Assembly (NCBI GenBank): GCA_945862495.1
Contig: CAMAYM010000080.1
Location: 1-11,188 of the forward strand
Origin: Bordetella parapertussis
GTDB lineage: Bacteria; Pseudomonadota; Gammaproteobacteria; Burkholderiales; Burkholderiaceae_B
Reading direction: 5' to 3'
Length of the DNA: 11,188 bases
Shown: positions 5,559 to 11,188 of the stretch, piece by piece
Numbering within the stretch: position 1 is the first letter of the stretch
Layout of the letters: each line of letters begins with the position of its first letter
Translations under genes and position numbers: made by a program
The notes under the pieces: generated by a model
What the model was told of the DNA's origin: nothing
The model's input: only the letters and a program-made list of their open reading frames with translations
The model's database searches: none

Positions 5559-7187
5559 TTATGTTGCAAGACGGCTTGCAGAGACAAAGTCTACGTTCGA
5601 CAAATGTTTGAGCGCGATTTCATATTCTCTGAACGCCTTGGAGCGGCGATCAGCGTCGATGTCGCTACGCGTACTCAACATCACTTGACGTGCCGCACGA
5701 ACCTTAAGTTCCCATGCTTGGCTGGCAAGCTCTGGCTCCCATTGATCAAGCTTGATACTCAGGCAGTCCTCGATAAGAGGCTCAACGAAGGACATTACAT
5801 CAGCTTGTGGATCTTGAGAAAGAACCGTTTGCACAAGGATCAGCCTTGCCCTGAATTGCTCTCGCCCGCTTCTGTTGCCATGAATATATTCATGGAGGAT
5901 ATGCAGACCTTGCTCGAACTGACCTTCACTGATCTGCGCTTGGGCTTGCGAGCGTATTTCACTGAAAGCATCTTGGTGAACATGTCCGGAGCGCTCTTCT
6001 TTGCATTGCTTAATCCAAGTCAACGTCTCGAGACTCGCGAAGGGCATCCCGTCAGAAAAGGCAAACTGCTCAACATTAGGAATTTTATTAACAAAAGAAA
6101 GCACCATATCTATGATGGCCTCACGCGTTCTGACGCCAACAGAACCCATCATGCCAAAACCGCGCGCCGATTGAAAGTCCAGATCAAACCAGAACGGGAA
6201 TGTACTGATGCGCGACTCGCAAAATTCGACAAGACCTAGCGGATTTTTTAACCCAACGACTTTCTCAAATGAATCCACAGTGGACGATGGTGGTGGCGGG
6301 ATCGCTGTTTGTCCGCTCGACGCAGGAGGAATCTCAAAAATACTGGCGCGCGCGGCAAAACGCGTGAGATAAATACCAAGGGGGTGTGTATTATTGAAAT
6401 CAAATAACACCGGACAAATTTGGGATATGTAGTCTTGTGCGGGTTGGAGCAACTTGACCACATCCTCCAAACTATTAATTTCATTTTTTCCAGAAAAACT
6501 GGGCGCTTTCAGGTTCGAAACCGAAGCAGACTTTGAGGGAATCGTGCTTTGAGAAACAGGGGGCGCAGCGCTTGGCGCAGTACTTGGATTGAGAGAGGGC
6601 TGTAAGTCTGGCGATGAAGAGGCAGATTCGTCGGCCGATGCAGTTTGATGCTGCTCGACCGGGATCCGTTTCAGCAAGGACAGCAGCTTGACCAGCGATG
6701 GGGCCTCTGGATCTTTTTCAGCCAAAGCTGCGTCAAGCGACTTTGCGTTTACGATCATCGTTTCGGCTAAGTCAGCGCCAATAGCGATCTCGCTTTGCTT
6801 TTCCAGCCAATCGCATAAGCGATCGATCCACCAAAGCATGGCGTTTCGTCGACCTCTCAACCGCGTTGTAGGCGGAATGCTCTGCTGCCAAAATTTCTCG
6901 CTTAAACCAGCAAAGAGTCCAAGCCCTGCATTGACGCCAAGCATGGCATGACGCTGAGTCCACGCTTCGGAGAGCCACGATGCAACCAGATAATCCTTGG
7001 ATTGTTGCGAAAGATATTCACAAGCCAGTTGCTCAATCCGAGTCCAGTTCGGTTGGCGATCACTCGACAGACTACTGAGCTTGTCGATTTCACGCTCCAT
7101 CTCTGCAAAGGCTGGGGACTCACGCGGCTCCTGCGCCTGGGTCGAGTCCGAGAGCGTTTGAAGCAGTACACCTATATCGAGGGACAT
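5559..7187 (-). CDS. tssA: Type VI secretion system protein TssA (ImpA_N family, long form)
   Basis: TssA proteins guide T6SS baseplate and sheath assembly in the cytoplasm. The ATG at 7187 gives 542 aa beginning MSLDIGVLLQTLSDS, the normal start for the family. An AAGAG lies upstream at suitable spacing, so it is preferred over an in-frame TTG at 7211 that would overlap the previous gene. The ImpA_N domain covers about residues 1-130, including KDYLVASWLSEAWTQRHAML and PPTTRLRGRRNAMLWWIDRL. A low-complexity Ser/Pro/Ala linker follows at about 180-230. The C-terminal part (about 240-540) resembles the VasJ-type region, with PFWFDLDFQSARGFG and FSDGMPFASLETLTWIKQ; a helical end rich in E, A and L closes the protein. 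It starts 11 bp after the preceding gene and appears to be the last T6SS gene of the operon. Which functional TssA class it belongs to is an inference. Confidence 0.92.
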   Translation of the reverse strand: MSLDIGVLLQTLSDSTQAQEPRESPAFAEMEREIDKLSSLSSDRQPNWTRIEQLACEYLSQQSKDYLVASWLSEAWTQRHAMLGVNAGLGLFAGLSEKFWQQSIPPTTRLRGRRNAMLWWIDRLCDWLEKQSEIAIGADLAETMIVNAKSLDAALAEKDPEAPSLVKLLSLLKRIPVEQHQTASADESASSSPDLQPSLNPSTAPSAAPPVSQSTIPSKSASVSNLKAPSFSGKNEINSLEDVVKLLQPAQDYISQICPVLFDFNNTHPLGIYLTRFAARASIFEIPPASSGQTAIPPPPSSTVDSFEKVVGLKNPLGLVEFCESRISTFPFWFDLDFQSARGFGMMGSVGVRTREAIIDMVLSFVNKIPNVEQFAFSDGMPFASLETLTWIKQCKEERSGHVHQDAFSEIRSQAQAQISEGQFEQGLHILHEYIHGNRSGREQFRARLILVQTVLSQDPQADVMSFVEPLIEDCLSIKLDQWEPELASQAWELKVRAARQVMLSTRSDIDADRRSKAFREYEIALKHLSNVDFVSASRLAT

Positions 7188-7198
7188 GACTGGCGCTC

Positions 7199-7990
7199 TT
7201 AGCGAAAGCAAAAAAGATCAACATCAGACACCTCGCCGCCAGGCAACACACCAATGGCTAGGATATCTGGCTCTCCCTCAAGACGGACGTAGTAGGACTC
7301 ATTGGTTGAGAAGGTGTTTTGCAACGCCCAGGCGATAAATGTATGTCCAGCGCTTTCAAATTGAATACCTTTCAATTCATACTCGTTGACAGATTTATCG
7401 GGCAAACGACCCGCCATGCCCGCGGCATGAAAGCTGATATTCGAATCATGACCGCTCACACCAACCAGACAGCCCAATGTAGTTTCCAAAGGCAGGGGCT
7501 TGACCTCTAGCCACACACCGATCTTTTCTTGAGCAAAAAGACCAAAACGCACGGGCCATTTGGATTTACGCGGAGAATGCATTCGCGCGACGGCTTTGGC
7601 CTGCCAACCCGACGCTTGAACAATTTCAAAATCACCTAAAAGTGAGGTCCCAGGCAATTCTGTTTGCATGTCGCTTGCTTTTGTAGGATCAGTCAAAATC
7701 ACCAGACCATCCACGGGAGATTGAATGAGCGTCTGTAAAAAAAGCCTAAACAACGCTAGCTCGCGTCGTAAATCAGGTTTTTGATAGTCCTCTGGCGTCA
7801 CCACAATCAATATCAGACGTGCCCCTTCGCTAGCCGCTTCCTGCGCACTGGCCAGCCATGCTTGCTTTTCACCCAAGGGCCACTTTTGACCCTTTAGAGA
7901 AAGCCCGTAAGCACGCAGTTGTGAGGCGGCCATTTGCGCAGCCGCATCCACATTACCGATCCCAATCAACCAAGCGCAAGGCTGAGCCAT
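7199..7990 (-). CDS. Unrecognised T6SS-operon protein between clpV and tssA
   Basis: I do not recognise this 263-aa protein. The N-terminal half reads as an alternating beta/alpha fold: strands CAWLIGIGN (5-13), ARLILIVVT (57-65) and DGLVILTD (94-101), with helices at about 14-28, 40-55 and 72-90. The C-terminal half (about 125-263) looks beta-rich and ends ILAIGVLPGGEVSDVDLFCFR. No signal peptide or membrane segment is seen, so it should be cytoplasmic. It lacks TagF, TagJ/ImpE and FHA features. The ATG at 7990 has an excellent AGGGG seven bases upstream; a GTG at 8005 overlapping the clpV stop (GTGA) is the alternative. tssA starts 11 bp downstream. Its lock between two core genes argues for a T6SS role, perhaps as partner of ClpV or TssA, but this is guilt by association only. 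Confidence 0.8.
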   Translation of the reverse strand: MAQPCAWLIGIGNVDAAAQMAASQLRAYGLSLKGQKWPLGEKQAWLASAQEAASEGARLILIVVTPEDYQKPDLRRELALFRLFLQTLIQSPVDGLVILTDPTKASDMQTELPGTSLLGDFEIVQASGWQAKAVARMHSPRKSKWPVRFGLFAQEKIGVWLEVKPLPLETTLGCLVGVSGHDSNISFHAAGMAGRLPDKSVNEYELKGIQFESAGHTFIAWALQNTFSTNESYYVRLEGEPDILAIGVLPGGEVSDVDLFCFR

Positions 7991-8001
7991 ACCATTTCCC
8001 C

Positions 8002-10623
8002 TCACGTAAATTGCACTTGAAACTGACCATCGCCATCGACGTCAAGTTTTGCGTGCTCTGGAGCGTTGGTGCCAGACATACTGGCCAACAAGCTGTTAGA
8101 GAGCAATGGCAAGATCGTTCCCTTGAGGATGAAATCGATATTTCGCGCACCAGTTTCCACTTCGGTACAGCGCGCCGTAATCGCATCGGCAGCGGCCGGG
8201 GTCACTTCAAACACAATCTTGTTGTTGTGCAACATGCGCTGCGCCACCTTCTTGAGTTTCAAGTCAACAATCTGGCGAAGAACGGATTGAGGCAGCGTCA
8301 AAAAGGGAATGACCGTCATGCGAGCAAGCAGTGCGGGCTTAAAGTGATTGGATAATATCGGACGAATCGCCGCGGTGATTGTGTCGACACTCGGCATCTC
8401 TTCACCGCTACAGAGCTCGGTAATCACGTCTAACGCTAAATTGGAAGTCAGAAACATGACTGTATTGCGAAAGTTAATTTCTCTGCCTTCCCCGTCCGAC
8501 AAAACACCTTTATCAAATACCTGATAAAAAAGATTAACCACATCAAGGTGCGCTTTTTCCACTTCATCAAGCAGTACGACTGAGTAGGGGCGCTGGCGAA
8601 CGGCTTCGGTCAACACGCCACCCTCACCGTAGCCCACATACCCTGGAGGCGAACCCACCAATCGGCTCACAGTATGCTTTTCCTGAAACTCGCTCATATT
8701 GATGGACACCACAGTCTGCTCGCCACCAAACATCACGTCCGCAACGCTCAATGCCGTTTCGGTCTTTCCAGTTCCCGACGGTCCCACCAGCAGAAAAATA
8801 CCCATAGGTTGGTCAGGGTCCCGCAATCCTGACCGAGCAGATTTCATGACCTCGGCGATCATCTGCATCGCTGCGCTCTGCCCTTTAATGCGTTGTTGGA
8901 GCGTATCTTCCATCACGAGTGCAGCGGCGGCCTGGTCCCGCATCATCTTGCCCAAGGGCACACCCGTTCGATCTGACACCACCTTGGCAATCGTGTCTGG
9001 CGAGACGTCGATAAACACCATTCGTTGCGAAGCTTGCAATGATTCAAGCTTGGATTCCGCAATTTCAAGTGCCTTTTCAATTTCAGCTGAGCGTTCTGTA
9101 TCGGAATTTGCGCGGGCTGTTGCAAGAGCTAATCGCTGATCAAGCACGTGATTCGCAGCTTCAAGCTGAGTATCGAATTCGGCGCGTAATTTTCCGAGCT
9201 CTTGATCGAGACTAGCAATCTCTGTATCGATTTCGACTAAACGCTTTTCATCTACTACGATGCGGTTGTCTTTATCACGTAACAGACCCCGCTTTTCACG
9301 TTCAAGCATTTGTTGCTGACGTTCGCGATCTTCAATAAAGTCAGGCTTTGAAGACAGATTGACCTTAATGCGCGCGCAAGCAGTATCAAGCAGATCAATC
9401 GCCTTATCTGGTAATTGACGCCCAGTGATGTAGCGGTTAGACAATTCGGCCGCGGCGTGCAGTGCATCATCGCGAATGATCACGCGGTGCACTTCTTCAT
9501 ATTTGTCTTTAAGGCCACGTAGGATCTGTACAGCCATCTGCACGCTGGGTTCATCGAGCTTGACCAGCTCAAAACGACGTGCAAGTGCAGGATCTTTCTC
9601 AAAATATTTTTTGTACTCGCTCCATGTCGTGGCAGCAATGGTACGAAGCTCCCCACGCGCAAGGGCGGGCTTCAATAGGTTCGCTGCATCATTAGTCCCG
9701 GCCGCGCCACCCGCACCGATCAGCGTATGCGCTTCATCAATAAAGAGAAGGATTGGTGTAGGCGAAGCCTTGATTTCATTAATCACGCCACGCAAACGAT
9801 TTTCAAATTCACCTTTGACACCGGCCCCGGCCTCAAGTGCACCCATGTCCAAACCAAGTATGGTGACACCTTTGAGCACTTCGGGTACATCGTCTTCTAC
9901 GACACGTAATGCCAGGCCTTCAACTACGGCTGTTTTACCAACTCCAGGATCGCCAACACAAATAGGATTGTTCTTGCGGCGTCTCGCCAAGATGTCAACC
10001 ATTTGACGGATCTCAGCATCACGGCCAAAGACGGGATCGATCTTGCCAGCTTTAGCTTTTGCGGTAAAGTCCTCACAAAACCGGGCGATCGCGGAACCGC
10101 TTGCAGGTCCTGCTCCGCCCGCACCGCCAGAAGCTGAAGCTGCGGTTGCCTCAATCGAAGAACTGGCGATCACGGCTAAAGCATCCATGATGCGATTTTT
10201 GTCTAGATCTTTAAGCAGGTTGGTATAAACACCGCCAGAATAAAAAGATGCTCGAGCAATAAAAGCTGCCAGAAGTGCGCCTGATCGTGTGGTTTGTTCA
10301 AATAACTCGACTGAACTTATTAACCAAGCATCAGCGAAAAGTTCAGGCAAAAGGCCAGAAAACTGTGGTCGACCACTATTCCCCGTCTTGAAGCCTTCGA
10401 TGGTTTGCTCCAGCGCTCTGGCTAAACGTGCCGGATCCATATCCAGCTGTTTTAAGATCAATTGCAAATCGCCCCTGGGATCTTCAAGCAGCTTTGCGAG
10501 CATATGCTCGACCGTAATTTCGTAATGCATCCTACTCACGCATGTACCCGCTGCGTTTTCCAATGCATCTCGACAGGCTGGATTCAGACGATCAACTAAA
10601 CCTTTGAATTCGACGACTTGCAT
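8002..10623 (-). CDS. tssH: T6SS AAA+ unfoldase ClpV (TssH)
   Basis: ClpV is a cytoplasmic hexameric ATPase of the Hsp100 class that disassembles the contracted TssB-TssC sheath so its subunits can be reused. The 873-aa protein has a Clp N-domain (about 1-150) and a flexible Ala/Gly/Ser linker (about 158-178). The first AAA+ domain has Walker A GDPGVGKT (224-231), Walker B ILLFIDEAH (291-299) and arginine finger ARR (348-350). A coiled middle domain (about 420-530) follows. The second AAA+ domain has Walker A GPSGTGKT (614-621), Walker B VVLLDE (682-687), pore segment PPGYVGYG (659-666), sensor 1 TSN (726-728) and sensor 2 GAR (825-827). Both ATPase sites look active. Length, neighbours and the short middle domain separate it from ClpB. 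The ATG at 10623 has only a weak, distant AGG. Its end overlaps the alternative GTG of the next gene. Confidence 0.96.
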   Translation of the reverse strand: MQVVEFKGLVDRLNPACRDALENAAGTCVSRMHYEITVEHMLAKLLEDPRGDLQLILKQLDMDPARLARALEQTIEGFKTGNSGRPQFSGLLPELFADAWLISSVELFEQTTRSGALLAAFIARASFYSGGVYTNLLKDLDKNRIMDALAVIASSSIEATAASASGGAGGAGPASGSAIARFCEDFTAKAKAGKIDPVFGRDAEIRQMVDILARRRKNNPICVGDPGVGKTAVVEGLALRVVEDDVPEVLKGVTILGLDMGALEAGAGVKGEFENRLRGVINEIKASPTPILLFIDEAHTLIGAGGAAGTNDAANLLKPALARGELRTIAATTWSEYKKYFEKDPALARRFELVKLDEPSVQMAVQILRGLKDKYEEVHRVIIRDDALHAAAELSNRYITGRQLPDKAIDLLDTACARIKVNLSSKPDFIEDRERQQQMLEREKRGLLRDKDNRIVVDEKRLVEIDTEIASLDQELGKLRAEFDTQLEAANHVLDQRLALATARANSDTERSAEIEKALEIAESKLESLQASQRMVFIDVSPDTIAKVVSDRTGVPLGKMMRDQAAAALVMEDTLQQRIKGQSAAMQMIAEVMKSARSGLRDPDQPMGIFLLVGPSGTGKTETALSVADVMFGGEQTVVSINMSEFQEKHTVSRLVGSPPGYVGYGEGGVLTEAVRQRPYSVVLLDEVEKAHLDVVNLFYQVFDKGVLSDGEGREINFRNTVMFLTSNLALDVITELCSGEEMPSVDTITAAIRPILSNHFKPALLARMTVIPFLTLPQSVLRQIVDLKLKKVAQRMLHNNKIVFEVTPAAADAITARCTEVETGARNIDFILKGTILPLLSNSLLASMSGTNAPEHAKLDVDGDGQFQVQFT

Positions 10624-10673
10624 ATTGATTGGCCTAAGAGAGTTAAAAGTTTAGGTTTAAATAACCGGCTGAA
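10624..10673. other. Short spacer between tssE and tssH
   Basis: These 50 AT-rich bases separate the tssE stop from the tssH start. They hold no gene, no hairpin with U-tract and no convincing promoter, so tssE and tssH are most simply co-transcribed. It is notable mainly because tssF and tssG are absent from this position. Confidence 0.5.
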
Positions 10674-11117
10674 CTAAAGATCATACCGAGTCAGTAAATT
10701 GATTCGTCCGCTAGCGTCAATACGCATGGTCAATGAGAGAAGCTCTTCAGTTGGTTTTCGTTGTGCGTCAACCAGCCAAACCTGCACATCAAAACGCAAG
10801 GCAATGACGTTTCGCTCCTCTCCAGAATGATTGACTGTGATGCGGGGGTTCGTCACTCTGGGCTCGTAACGATTGATCTGATATGCAACCTCTTCGCAGA
10901 TGGACTCAGCTGTACCCATTGCGAATGAGCCTGCGATGTTGCTCAGGTCAGACATACCATAATTATGATCAATTGGCGCCGAACCTCTGTGGGAATTGAG
11001 CAATCGAGTGAGATGATCAATGATGGATTTTTTACCAAGACTCTCAGCCGACAACCCACCCATGAGGCGAGGGCTGTCGGCGTAAGTCAATTTCTCCGAT
11101 AGGCGCAATCTAGGCAT
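10674..11117 (-). CDS. tssE: T6SS baseplate protein TssE (gp25-like)
   Basis: TssE is the cytoplasmic T6SS baseplate wedge protein related to phage T4 gp25, which starts sheath polymerisation. The 147-aa product matches the gp25-like family: DHLTRLLNSHRGSAPIDHNYG (about 34-54) corresponds to the conserved LLNTRRG..P..YG segment, and NRYEPRVTNPRI (about 82-93) contains the conserved Y-E-P-R. It ends in a beta-strand hairpin (VQVWLVD, LLSLTMRID). Two tandem ATG codons exist. The second, at 11117, is five bases after GAGG and is preferred; the first, at 11120, is too close to that site. It follows the putative hcp by 32 bp and precedes tssH by 50 bp. Confidence 0.93.
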   Translation of the reverse strand: MPRLRLSEKLTYADSPRLMGGLSAESLGKKSIIDHLTRLLNSHRGSAPIDHNYGMSDLSNIAGSFAMGTAESICEEVAYQINRYEPRVTNPRITVNHSGEERNVIALRFDVQVWLVDAQRKPTEELLSLTMRIDASGRINLLTRYDL

Positions 11118-11149
11118 CATGCCCTCGCAACCTATGGGTCAATTTATTG

Positions 11150-11188
11150 TCACGCTTTCGGAGTAGCCCATGAGTCTTCGGCTTCAAT
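11150..11188 (-). CDS. hcp: C-terminal end of a probable Hcp (TssD) tube protein, partial
   Basis: The last 12 codons of a minus-strand gene enter at the window edge: IEAEDSWATPKA, then TGA at 11152-11150. A short acidic tail followed by D-S-W-x-x-P-x-A at the stop is typical of one Hcp subgroup (...GG I..ED.WE.P.A). The order hcp-tssE is common in T6SS clusters of Burkholderiales and Pseudomonas. Hcp forms the hexameric inner tube that is fired with the spike. Only 12 residues support the call, so it is tentative. Confidence 0.55.
   Translation of the reverse strand: MEAEDSWATPKA

Noticed and set aside
5604..6239. A 211-codon plus-strand open frame inside tssA
   Set aside because: It is antisense to a well-supported TssA gene, its translation is rich in Arg, Leu and His without domain features, and no ribosome binding site was noted.
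7199..7990. Assignment of the clpV-tssA intervening gene as TagF
   Set aside because: TagF proteins start with a G-x-x-GKLP-x-x-GDF type motif and have a different pattern; none of this is present.
9476..10006. Long plus-strand open frame opposite clpV (also 8699-9139 and 7858-8355)
   Set aside because: These are antisense shadows of conserved ClpV coding sequence; their translations are Ser/Arg/Pro-rich and resemble no protein family.

Overview
The window is accessory and housekeeping DNA from a Gram-negative bacterium of moderate GC content. It is most likely a betaproteobacterium of the order Burkholderiales. This rests on the style of the FumC and PhnD proteins, the hcp-tssE-clpV type VI secretion arrangement, and a phosphonate-type transporter with a Pho-box promoter. 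No tRNA, rRNA, CRISPR array, transposase or integrase was found. Almost all genes lie on the minus strand, so transcription runs mainly from high to low coordinates. The exception is a two-gene plus-strand block near 4.0-5.0 kb.

Right part (about 5.56-11.19 kb, minus strand): part of a type VI secretion system (T6SS) operon. In transcription order it holds the last codons of an Hcp-like tube protein, the baseplate protein TssE, the sheath-recycling AAA+ unfoldase ClpV/TssH, an unrecognised 263-aa protein with an alpha/beta N-terminal half, and the long ImpA_N-type protein TssA. tssF and tssG, often found between tssE and tssH, are not there, and the membrane-complex genes tssJ, tssK, tssL and tssM must lie outside the window. 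The unrecognised gene is locked between clpV and tssA by tight junctions and is the best candidate here for an undescribed component.

Middle part (about 3.78-5.52 kb): a CIA30-domain protein, probably exported, follows tssA by about 40 bp. It converges with and slightly overlaps an AlkB-type Fe(II)/2-oxoglutarate dioxygenase. The AlkB gene is translated from a plus-strand unit together with a small three-helix membrane protein of unknown function. A 250-bp divergent intergenic region with a perfect triple 8-bp tandem repeat separates this unit from fumC.

Left part (1-3.77 kb, minus strand): class II fumarase (fumC), directly followed by a MIP/aquaporin-family channel that appears to start at TTG and to be translationally coupled to fumC. 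Next comes a phosphonate/phosphite/phosphate ABC importer operon: phnD, then the 5' part of phnC, which runs off the window edge. The promoter region of phnD carries three CTGTCA half-sites with exact 11-bp periodicity. This is the hallmark of a PhoB-binding Pho box and predicts induction on phosphate starvation.
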